A stretch of 8,917 bases of DNA from Patescibacteria group bacterium UBA6899. GTDB taxonomy: Bacteria > Patescibacteriota > Minisyncoccia > Phycocordibacterales > UBA6899. Of the stretch, positions 1 through 5,489 are shown one piece after another; positions within the stretch are counted from its first letter, which is position 1; every line of letters begins with the position of its first letter. Under the pieces are notes generated by a model. It saw only the letters and a list, made by a program, of their open reading frames with translations. It did not search any database and was not told the origin of the DNA. Where the stretch lies: positions 9,693 to 18,609 of the forward strand of contig DKBN01000029.1 in assembly GCA_002451235.1 (NCBI GenBank), written 5' to 3'. The position numbers were made by a program, and so were the translations under genes.

Positions 1-1
1 G

Positions 2-1330
2 GACGAGAAGATCGCGGTCTTCGATTTCGGCGGCGGCACGTTCGACATCTCTATCCTCGAAGTGGGAGCTGATGTCATCGAGGTCAAATCAACGGACGGC
101 GACGCGCACCTAGGCGGCAAGGACATCGACCAGAAGATCATCAACTGGATCGCCGATGAGTTCAAAAAAGAATCAGGGATCGATGTCCGCAATGACCCCT
201 TGGCCCGCCAGCGCCTCGATGAGGCCGCGGAGAAGGCGAAGATAGAGCTTTCGACGGCGATGGAGACCGAGATCAACTTGCCTTTCATTACCTCCGACTC
301 GTCTGGCCCGAGACACCTCTTGATCAAGATGACACGCGCCCAACTCGAGTCCCTGACCCAGGAATTCATCGACCGCGCAATGGAGATCACTAAGCGCGCG
401 ATGGCCGCCTCGCCCTTCAAGACCACAGACCTCAATGAGATCATCCTCGTGGGAGGCCAGACCCGCATGCCTGCCATCCAGAAGGCGGTGGAAGGCTTTT
501 TCGGCAAGAAGCCGAACATGAGCGTGAATCCAGACGAGGTCGTCGCAGTGGGCGCTGCGATCCAGGGAGGCATTCTCCAGGGCGACGTGCGCGACGTGCT
601 TCTTCTCGATGTCATCCCGCTTTCGATAGGGATCGAGACCCTCGGCGGCGTCGCAACAAAATTGATCGAGAAGAATACCACCATCCCCACCTCGCGCTCC
701 CAGGTGTTCTCGACAGCTGCGGACAATCAGACCGCGGTCACGGTACACATCATCCAGGGTGAGCGCCCGATGGCGGCAGACAACAAATCGCTCGGGCAGT
801 TCAATCTTGAAGGTATTCCGCCGGCGCCACGAGGGATGCCGCAGATCGAGGTCACTCTTGACGTCGATGCGAATGGTATCTTGAACGTGAGCGCGAAGGA
901 CAAGACCTCCGGCAAACTGCAATCTATCCGCATAGAAGCAAGTTCTTCGCTCTCCAAAGACGATATCGAGCGCATGAAGAAAGAGGCAGAATCGCACGCT
1001 GAGGACGACAAGAAAAAGCAGGAGGCGGTCGAGGCGCGAAATCTAGCGGATAGTCTGATCTACACAACGGAGAAGGCGCTCCGCGAGCACGCGGAGAAGA
1101 TACCCGCAGATGTGAAAAGTGATATCGAGTCCAAGGTCGCCGACCTGAAGAAGGTGAAGGATGGCACGGATGTCTCCGCGATCAAGTCAGTGACTGAAGC
1201 GCTTTCTTTGGCGACGCAAAAGATCGGCGAGGCAATGGCAAAGGCTTCGGGCGCTGGAACACCCCCGCCGCCCGAAGCAGGGGCTGGCGCAACGCCCACG
1301 GAAGATGGCCCGAAAGTTCATGATGTATAA
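2..1330 (+). CDS. dnaK: Chaperone DnaK (Hsp70), 5' end missing
   Basis: ATP-dependent cytosolic chaperone that works with DnaJ (encoded downstream) and GrpE. The window opens inside the gene, so only the last 442 codons are present; the frame runs from base 2 with no start. Visible in order: the phosphate-2 loop of the actin-like ATPase (FDFGGGTFDIS, bases about 23-55), the ILVGGQTRMPAIQ segment (about 446-484), the interdomain linker DVLLLDVIPLSIG (about 592-630), the beta substrate-binding domain, and the alpha-helical lid from about 950. It ends in a Pro/Ala/Gly-rich tail closing in GPKVHDV. E. coli DnaK has YDLGGGTFD where this one has FDFGGGTFD, a conservative change. The last 23 coding bases (1307-1329) recur exactly at 2437-2459. 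A strong terminator follows the stop. The family call is secure. Confidence 0.97.
   Translation, partial: DEKIAVFDFGGGTFDISILEVGADVIEVKSTDGDAHLGGKDIDQKIINWIADEFKKESGIDVRNDPLARQRLDEAAEKAKIELSTAMETEINLPFITSDSSGPRHLLIKMTRAQLESLTQEFIDRAMEITKRAMAASPFKTTDLNEIILVGGQTRMPAIQKAVEGFFGKKPNMSVNPDEVVAVGAAIQGGILQGDVRDVLLLDVIPLSIGIETLGGVATKLIEKNTTIPTSRSQVFSTAADNQTAVTVHIIQGERPMAADNKSLGQFNLEGIPPAPRGMPQIEVTLDVDANGILNVSAKDKTSGKLQSIRIEASSSLSKDDIERMKKEAESHAEDDKKKQEAVEARNLADSLIYTTEKALREHAEKIPADVKSDIESKVADLKKVKDGTDVSAIKSVTEALSLATQKIGEAMAKASGAGTPPPPEAGAGATPTEDGPKVHDV
1307..1329 (+). repeat. Direct repeat, copy 1 (3' end of dnaK)
   Basis: Exact 23-bp direct repeat, beginning GGCCCGAAAG and ending TGATGTATA. It encodes the last DnaK residues GPKVHDV and runs into the TAA stop. 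The identical 23 bases occur at 2437-2459. Bases on either side differ between the copies (T versus A before, A versus G after). A chance 23-bp match within about 1.1 kb is extremely unlikely, so the copies share an origin. Confidence 0.95.
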
Positions 1331-1336
1331 GCAGTC

Positions 1337-1363
1337 GGAGCGCGAAAATGCGCTCCCTTTTTT
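1337..1363 (+). terminator. Intrinsic terminator of dnaK
   Basis: A perfect 7-bp GC-rich stem (GGAGCGC 1337-1343 with GCGCTCC 1350-1356) has a 6-nt loop (GAAAAT). One C and then six T residues (1358-1363) follow. It starts 7 bases after the dnaK stop. This is a canonical Rho-independent terminator and separates dnaK transcription from what follows. Confidence 0.9.
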
Positions 1364-1368
1364 CATTC

Positions 1369-1396
1369 TTGACGCGTGTCTTTGGAGATGTATCGT
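1369..1396 (+). promoter_or_regulatory. Candidate promoter for the dnaK-dnaJ spacer transcript
   Basis: TTGACG (1369-1374), a 16-bp spacer and TATCGT (1391-1396) give a plausible sigma-70-type promoter just after the dnaK terminator. The -35 matches 5 of 6 consensus bases; the -10 is weaker. It would start transcription near 1403, ahead of the hairpin-rich segment and the two small genes. No other good candidate lies between the terminator and the gene at 1694. Confidence 0.35.
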
Positions 1397-1683
1397 GAAT
1401 AGGGGTAATATTGCCCTGCTTATAGAGGGAGGTGGACCATCGGATGGTTCACGAATCTTGTCTCTAGTCTCACGGAATCGAGTTCGAAGGAAACTTCACG
1501 TGCACACCATCAAGCTCGTGATGATTCCGGGGCACGAGAAGGAAAAGACAAAGAGCATTTCAAGTCGCCGCCCGACTGGGCTGATCGCAAGACCCCGGGT
1601 GGATCGGAACTCTTTCCAAAGGGCAAGAGGTGAGTACACGTCACGCGGGGAGGCACCAGCCTCCCCGTTATCACACCCTTTTT
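1397..1683 (+). ncRNA. Hairpin-rich spacer, possible structured RNA
   Basis: No convincing protein gene is seen in the 363 bases between dnaK and the gene at 1694. Open frames across it start inside dnaK or run antisense and have no recognisable product. The + strand can form several helices: 1433-1440 with 1444-1451 (8 bp, 3-nt loop), CTCGTG 1515-1520 with CACGAG 1533-1538, and AAAGAG 1550-1555 with CTCTTT 1610-1615. The last encloses GCCC/GGGC (1570-1573 with 1578-1581) and TGATC/GATCG (1582-1586 with 1602-1606), giving a three-way-junction shape. A 9-bp terminal hairpin at 1646-1667 follows. With a candidate promoter before it and T5 after, it may be a small RNA or a 5' leader for the downstream genes. 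I looked for tRNA, tmRNA, SRP RNA and RNase P RNA signatures and found none. GC-rich DNA forms hairpins by chance, so this is inference. Confidence 0.3.
1646..1683 (+). terminator. Strong hairpin with downstream T tract
   Basis: Nine perfect base pairs (1646-1654 with 1659-1667) close an ACCA tetraloop. The T5 tract (1679-1683) is 11 bases past the stem. However, AAAGGG at 1618-1623 can pair with CCCTTT at 1676-1681, and GTGA 1631-1634 with TCAC 1671-1674, extending the helix to the T tract. It may end an upstream short RNA or act as an attenuator before the gene at 1694. The offset T tract makes termination uncertain. Confidence 0.4.
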
Positions 1684-1693
1684 AAATTGTGAC

Positions 1694-2182
1694 ATGAAAA
1701 CGATCTCAGCTATCCGATATAGAGATGCCTCATACGGCGATTTCGATACCACAGCAAATGGGCATGCGGCTGATATTTATGTTGCCCTGGGTGTACTTTC
1801 CCGAAAGGGGAAAGATCATCTTATGTGCTTCACGAAAAAGAACAACAAACCCCATCGTGGCTTGCTCCTTCCAAGAGGTTCAATGGTAAGGAAAACGGCG
1901 ACAAGCCGCCCAAAAAGAAATATTGCCCGGAACAATCTGGTCGGAGTGAAATGGGAGGACGTCGTCCATTTTGATAATGGTTCCGTGCCCTCAAGTTGCC
2001 CCGTGATGTATACGGAAGGAAGAATAAGTTCTTTCAACAGATCCCATCTCATTATCGCCGACCCAGAGACCATCAAACTACAGAATGGGAAAAGGATATC
2101 AAATCATCCGAAGATAAAACCTAAAATATATATCATCCCCTTGGGGCTGACCCGCGAGATCACCATTTATGAAAAAGGATAA
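1694..2182 (+). CDS. Hypothetical protein, 162 aa
   Basis: I do not recognise this protein. It is predicted soluble, with no signal peptide or membrane segment, and is basic in the middle (GSMVRKTATSRPKRNIARNN, about residues 63-82). After that comes a beta-rich half with KWEDVVHFDNGSVPSSCPV and a C-terminal stretch KPKIYIIPLGLTREITIYEKG-like strands. The ATG at 1694 is the first in frame after the T5 tract; it has no Shine-Dalgarno, and a weak TAAATT (1683-1688) lies just before it. Its 3' end overlaps the next gene by 14 bases, suggesting translational coupling. It lies inside the segment bracketed by the duplicated dnaK 3' end, so it was probably acquired with that segment. Its reality rests on open-frame length, order and overlap only. 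Confidence 0.6.
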   Translation: MKTISAIRYRDASYGDFDTTANGHAADIYVALGVLSRKGKDHLMCFTKKNNKPHRGLLLPRGSMVRKTATSRPKRNIARNNLVGVKWEDVVHFDNGSVPSSCPVMYTEGRISSFNRSHLIIADPETIKLQNGKRISNHPKIKPKIYIIPLGLTREITIYEKG

Positions 2183-2384
2183 ACATACGTTGCCGATATT
2201 GATGATCGTTCTTCGAGATAGGAGGCGAAATACTATCGTGTCCACCGGGATCCTTATCGCAGAAACCCACGATGAATTGGTTTTAGGTCATAACTTCATC
2301 GGAAGTGAGGTTGTCGATCTTACCCATATCAAGAAAAAGGATATTTCTTTGGTAAGTCATGTGTCGGTGAAAGAAGTAGAGTAA
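2169..2384 (+). CDS. Hypothetical small beta-rich protein, 71 aa
   Basis: Unrecognised 71-residue protein with a basic N terminus (MKKDKH, then RDRRRN at about 16-21). A run of predicted strands follows, TGILIAETHDELVLGHNFIG and later KKDISLVSHVSVKEVE. The alternation resembles a small SH3-like or Sm-like barrel, which could mean RNA or protein binding, but this is pattern judgement only. The ATG overlaps the end of the 162-aa gene (ATG 14 bases before its last base, different frame). No clear ribosome binding site is seen, so translation probably depends on the upstream gene. Both genes lie between the two copies of the dnaK tail repeat. Confidence 0.6.
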   Translation: MKKDKHTLPILMIVLRDRRRNTIVSTGILIAETHDELVLGHNFIGSEVVDLTHIKKKDISLVSHVSVKEVE

Positions 2385-2424
2385 TGGAGCAAAAGAGAGA
2401 AGGTCCCTGATACCATGTTCCGCC

Positions 2425-2460
2425 CCAGAACCCGAAGGCCCGAAAGTTCATGATGTATAG
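2425..2460 (+). pseudogene. Relic of a second dnaK 3' end
   Basis: Read in the frame set by the repeat, these bases encode PEPEGPKVHDV followed by TAG. DnaK at 1330 ends TPTEDGPKVHDV followed by TAA. The shared end is identical at the DNA level for 23 bases; just upstream the two differ in sequence but keep the same Pro/Glu character. This looks like the tail of a different dnaK allele, left behind when a segment carrying its own dnaK 3' end was inserted. No start codon or ribosome binding site belongs to it, and similarity to dnaK fades upstream of about 2425. Confidence 0.7.
2437..2459 (+). repeat. Direct repeat, copy 2
   Basis: Exact copy of 1307-1329, lying 1130 bp downstream and just before a hairpin and the dnaJ promoter. 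The reading frame of the DnaK tail is kept and a stop codon (TAG) follows directly. Together with copy 1 it brackets the candidate RNA and the two small genes. The pair could be attachment-site-like ends or the product of homologous exchange between dnaK alleles. Confidence 0.95.
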
Positions 2461-2488
2461 CAAAGAGCCCCAAAAGGGGTTCTTTGCT
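2459..2488 (+). terminator. Long hairpin before the dnaJ promoter
   Basis: A 13-bp stem (2459-2471 with 2476-2488, one G-T wobble) closes an AAAA loop. The inner CCCC/GGGG clamp is followed by TTCTTTGCT, which pairs with the A-rich 5' arm. The T-rich strand may serve as the release tract, so this could stop transcripts from the upstream small genes or from the ancestral dnaK. No long T run follows the full stem, so efficiency is uncertain. Confidence 0.6.
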
Positions 2489-2507
2489 AAAACAACAGTC
2501 TAATTTG

Positions 2508-2520
2508 CTATTGTCAATAG
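2508..2520. promoter_or_regulatory. Inverted repeat over the dnaJ -35, possible operator
   Basis: CTATTG-T-CAATAG is a perfect 6+1+6 inverted repeat that covers the -35 hexamer (2511-2516) of the dnaJ promoter. A dimeric regulator bound here would block RNA polymerase. It is not the CIRCE element of HrcA (TTAGCACTC-N9-GAGTGCTAA). A short palindrome can arise by chance. Confidence 0.3.
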
Positions 2521-2539
2521 AATTGAGATTTGTTAAAAT
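2511..2539 (+). promoter_or_regulatory. Strong promoter of dnaJ, probably leaderless mRNA
   Basis: TTGTCA (2511-2516), an exact 17-bp spacer and TAAAAT (2534-2539), with an extended -10 TG at 2531-2532, form a near-consensus housekeeping promoter. Only six bases separate the -10 from the dnaJ ATG (2546). Transcription normally starts about 7 bases after the -10, so the message should begin at or next to the A of the ATG. Confidence 0.8.
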
Positions 2540-2545
2540 ATCCTT

Positions 2546-3619
2546 ATGGCAAAGGACTATTACGAAGTACTCGGGGTGTCGAAAACGGCAAACAAGGAGG
2601 AGATCAAGAAGGCATTCCATAAGCTCGCGCACCAATACCATCCTGACAAGAAGGGCGGCGACGAAAAACGATTCAAAGAGGTCAACGAAGCGTACCAGGT
2701 ACTTTCCGACGAAAAAAAACGAGCCCAATACGACCAATTCGGACACGCCGGAGCGGGAGGCCCGGGATACGGAGGATTCGGAGGTTTTGATGCGAGCGGA
2801 TTTCAGGGATTCGGTGGTTTCGAAGGTGTCGATCTTGGAGATATCTTCGGGGATATGTTCGGCGGCGGGTTCGGGGGTAGCAGGTCACGCACTCGACGCG
2901 GGAACGATATCGAGGTAGCGATCACCCTCTCTTTCGAAGAGAGTGCGTTCGGGGTCGAAAAGGATATCTCAATTTCTCACACTATTGCCTGCGAACGCTG
3001 CCGTGGCTCGGGAGGTGAGCCAGGCTCCGCTATCGAGACCTGCGCGACATGCTCTGGAAGCGGAAAGATCTCAGAGACCAGACGCACCATCTTCGGAACG
3101 TTCGCGACCGCAACGGTCTGCCCGGCCTGTAACGGCGACGGAAAGACCCCGAAGGAGAAATGCAAGAACTGTTCCGGAAAGGGTGTCGAGAAGAAGAAAG
3201 AGACCATCAAAGTGAAAGTCCCAGCGGGGATTCAGGACGGGGAGATGCTTCGGATGAGCGGACGAGGAGAAGCCGTCCAAAGCGGCGTTTCTGGCGATCT
3301 TTACATCCGCGTGTCCGTCCGTCCTCATTCGATGTACCACAGAGAAGGGAACGATCTCGTCGCCACGCTCAACATCAAATTGAGCGACGCATTACTTGGC
3401 GCCACTCATCAGCTCAAAGATCTCCGCGGGAAGAATATCGACGTCAAGATACCAGAGGGTATCCGCCATGGCGACATCCTTCGTCTCAAGGAGCACGGTA
3501 TCCAATCGCAAAGAGGGCGAAGGGGTGATATGCTGGTCCATATTTCCATCATCATGCCCAAAAATTTGAAAGGAGATGCGAAGCGCGCCGCAGAGGAGTT
3601 GCGGAGAAGCGGCATATGA
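2546..3619 (+). CDS. dnaJ: Chaperone DnaJ (Hsp40)
   Basis: Co-chaperone that delivers substrates to DnaK and stimulates its ATPase in the cytosol. All four type-I domains are present: the J domain at residues 1-65 with the catalytic HPD at 32-34, then a Gly/Phe-rich linker at about 66-118. The zinc domain follows with four complete CxxCxGxG repeats (Cys 149/152, 166/169, 192/195, 206/209), then the C-terminal substrate-binding beta domains. At 357 aa it is slightly shorter than the usual 370-380, mainly at the C terminus. The ATG at 2546 fixes the normal MAKDYYEVLGV start. It has no Shine-Dalgarno and sits six bases after a strong -10, pointing to leaderless translation. It has its own promoter, so it is expressed apart from dnaK. 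Confidence 0.97.
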   Translation: MAKDYYEVLGVSKTANKEEIKKAFHKLAHQYHPDKKGGDEKRFKEVNEAYQVLSDEKKRAQYDQFGHAGAGGPGYGGFGGFDASGFQGFGGFEGVDLGDIFGDMFGGGFGGSRSRTRRGNDIEVAITLSFEESAFGVEKDISISHTIACERCRGSGGEPGSAIETCATCSGSGKISETRRTIFGTFATATVCPACNGDGKTPKEKCKNCSGKGVEKKKETIKVKVPAGIQDGEMLRMSGRGEAVQSGVSGDLYIRVSVRPHSMYHREGNDLVATLNIKLSDALLGATHQLKDLRGKNIDVKIPEGIRHGDILRLKEHGIQSQRGRRGDMLVHISIIMPKNLKGDAKRAAEELRRSGI

Positions 3620-3628
3620 TACAACTGC

Positions 3629-4324
3629 ATGGATAAGAGAATTCTACTTCCTTTCATAACCCAACATCTTTGCTGGATACCTGGCAGGTTACTTCTCCAC
3701 ATTTTCGGTCACCTGAGGGTCTATGGAAAAGAGAACTTGCCAATGAGCGAGGGGCCGTTAATCTTTGCCAGCAATCACATGAGTGAGTTGGATGGAATTT
3801 TGATACTTGCCGCTTTCGGAGTCTTTTCCCCACTAACCCCACTTATCTATGTTTCGCGGGAAAAATCGTTCTACAGGCAGACTCTTTTCAAGAAATTTCT
3901 ATTCCTTGGCGGAGGGGCAGTTTTCAGAGCTTTGGGGGGATATCCCGCGATCGTAGGCTTAAAGGATTACTCAAAGTCACTCGCCATGCATGAAGATATC
4001 CTAAAACAGGGAAATAGAGTCTGTATTTTCCCCGAAGGGAAAATACCGAACCCGAATGAGGAAAGACCCATCAAGGGCGGTATAGGGTATCTTGTATGTT
4101 CCGCCAAAGCTAAGGTCGTTCCATTTAGAGTTTGTGGCGGATATGACCTGAATTGGAAAACCTTCTTTGGTGGGAAATTGAATTTGTCGATCGAGGTGCT
4201 TCCCCCCCTTGATCACGATGCGTTGATCAGGGGTGAGAACCTCGGTTCTGTTGATACGTATAAAAATATTTCCAGAAAGATCTTGAAGGTCATCTATTCT
4301 GCTCCGAACAGAGACCCTCGATGA
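3629..4324 (+). CDS. plsC: PlsC-type 1-acylglycerol-3-phosphate acyltransferase
   Basis: Membrane-associated acyltransferase expected to move an acyl chain onto lysophosphatidic acid or a similar acceptor, making phosphatidic acid. The LPLAT motifs are visible: the catalytic HX4D (NHMSELD, His50 and Asp55), the substrate-binding FPEG (134-137), and a later VVPFRV segment. A hydrophobic stretch near the N terminus (about 8-28) would anchor it to the membrane. Its 231 aa is normal for the family. The start lies 9 bases after the dnaJ stop with no Shine-Dalgarno; a TATGAT overlapping the dnaJ stop is a weak -10 candidate without a matching -35. Three bases separate its stop from the next start, so the two lipid genes look co-transcribed. 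The exact acceptor cannot be told. The coding region holds a G6 run (about 3934-3939) and a C7 run (4202-4208). Confidence 0.88.
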   Translation: MDKRILLPFITQHLCWIPGRLLLHIFGHLRVYGKENLPMSEGPLIFASNHMSELDGILILAAFGVFSPLTPLIYVSREKSFYRQTLFKKFLFLGGGAVFRALGGYPAIVGLKDYSKSLAMHEDILKQGNRVCIFPEGKIPNPNEERPIKGGIGYLVCSAKAKVVPFRVCGGYDLNWKTFFGGKLNLSIEVLPPLDHDALIRGENLGSVDTYKNISRKILKVIYSAPNRDPR

Positions 4325-4327
4325 GGC

Positions 4328-5479
4328 ATGCTGCGGCTCATTCTTCACACACTCTATGATGGTCTTGCGCCACTTTTTCCCCAGATCAAGGAGCGCAACG
4401 GATATGCCTTTCTCATTCACCCAAGAGATAATTGTGATGTCTATACAAAGTATCCGTTCTTTAGAATATTTCCAGACTCTGTTTTGGCATGGCTACTAAG
4501 ACACTTTTGGCCGATCACTGTGTCGCGTATCAGTGGGGCAAAGCGCCTTGATACCGGTCAAGAGCTTACCGGATGGATCATCTCAATTCCGCTTACAGCA
4601 GATCTAATGACGAAGAACAGGACGCTTGCGAAAAAGATGATCGTTCGTGCGGCAAAACTCGCGAAAAGAAAAGGGGCACGCATTATGGGCCTTGGGGCGA
4701 TGACAGCATCCTACTCCCGTGGCGGGTTGGATATTCGTGAAAAAGTTGACATCAGTATCAACACCGGACGCTTATATACTTCCTATGTGGTGGTTCGTAC
4801 AGCGTACAAGGCGATGGACGTCATGGGTATCAATAAGGATTCAGTGGTAATCGGCGTAGTTGGAGCAGCTGGGTCAATTGGGACCGGTTGCTTTCGACTA
4901 ATGGCTCATCATGGGATAAGATCATTCAAGCTTATTGACATCTCCTCCAAGATCAAAAAAGTCGAAGAGATGGTAGATGATATTGACCCCGAGCATCATA
5001 TAAAGGCAGTGGTTTCCGCCGACCTTAATCAATTGAAAACCTGCGATGTCATCATTGCGGCGACAAGTCATCCAGAAGCCTTGATCAAAAGTGACCATTT
5101 GAAAGAGGGGGCGATCATTGTCGATGATGCACAGCCCTCAGACATAGACGAGGAGGTGTTCCGAGATCGGGATGATGTGTTTGCGCTTGAGGGGGGGGTC
5201 GTAAGCGCCCCCCAAATCGATACTCATTTCCCGCTTGGGCTAAAGGGGAAGAGGGAAATATTTAGCTGTCTCGCCGAAACGATCCTGCTTGTCTCCGTAG
5301 GCCACACGGACGACTTCCAGATCGGAGCCCTTACGAATCTTGAAATGAATGAACTGGAAAGGCTCATATCAGCATCCTCTATCCTCGGATTCGAGGTGGG
5401 GTCCTTCCAAAGCGATCATCGTTTGTATACAGAAGAGGATGTTTTTCGTATAAGAGACATCTTGGCGAAAAAGAGATAA
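4328..5479 (+). CDS. Acyl-ACP reductase-like (fatty aldehyde-forming) protein
   Basis: Resembles the long-chain acyl-[acyl carrier protein] reductase (AAR) of cyanobacteria, which reduces acyl-ACP or acyl-CoA to fatty aldehyde with NADPH. Visible features are an N-terminal domain with TGWIISIPLTADLM, then INTGRLYTSYVVVRTAYKA, the Rossmann nucleotide loop GAAGSIG at 179-185, an EGGVVSAPQ segment, and FSCLAETILL. Cys314 in that last motif is where, from memory, the AAR active-site Cys (Cys294 in Synechococcus elongatus) lies, in an ACMAET-like context. At 383 aa it is about 40 residues longer than cyanobacterial AAR. It is coupled to plsC (3-base gap), which supports a lipid role; no aldehyde-deformylating oxygenase is seen here. 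Alternative: another Rossmann dehydrogenase of the shikimate-dehydrogenase-like group. A G8 run at 5191-5198 lies in frame. Confidence 0.7.
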   Translation: MLRLILHTLYDGLAPLFPQIKERNGYAFLIHPRDNCDVYTKYPFFRIFPDSVLAWLLRHFWPITVSRISGAKRLDTGQELTGWIISIPLTADLMTKNRTLAKKMIVRAAKLAKRKGARIMGLGAMTASYSRGGLDIREKVDISINTGRLYTSYVVVRTAYKAMDVMGINKDSVVIGVVGAAGSIGTGCFRLMAHHGIRSFKLIDISSKIKKVEEMVDDIDPEHHIKAVVSADLNQLKTCDVIIAATSHPEALIKSDHLKEGAIIVDDAQPSDIDEEVFRDRDDVFALEGGVVSAPQIDTHFPLGLKGKREIFSCLAETILLVSVGHTDDFQIGALTNLEMNELERLISASSILGFEVGSFQSDHRLYTEEDVFRIRDILAKKR

Positions 5480-5489
5480 GATTATTTGA

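Noticed and set aside
173..997. Long open frame of 274 codons on the - strand inside dnaK
   Set aside because: It is fully antisense to an unmistakable dnaK coding region with GC-rich codons, which leaves few stops on the other strand. Its product has no recognisable domain.
1481..1492. GTTCGA resembling a tRNA T-loop
   Set aside because: The flanking bases do not form a 5-bp T stem, and no acceptor, D or anticodon arms fit around it.
1305..1685. 126-codon + strand frame starting inside dnaK
   Set aside because: It begins 26 bases before the dnaK stop, crosses the dnaK terminator, has no ribosome binding site, and gives an Arg/Ser-rich product of low-complexity character. It is more likely to be non-coding, possibly structured RNA.
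1510..1752. 80-codon frame on the - strand in the dnaK-dnaJ spacer
   Set aside because: It overlaps the start of the 162-aa gene and the terminal hairpin, and its product is unrecognised. The hairpin pattern explains the region better.
2461..2545. CIRCE or other known heat-shock operator before dnaJ
   Set aside because: No TTAGCACTC / GAGTGCTAA pair is present; only the short unrelated inverted repeat at 2508-2520 was found.
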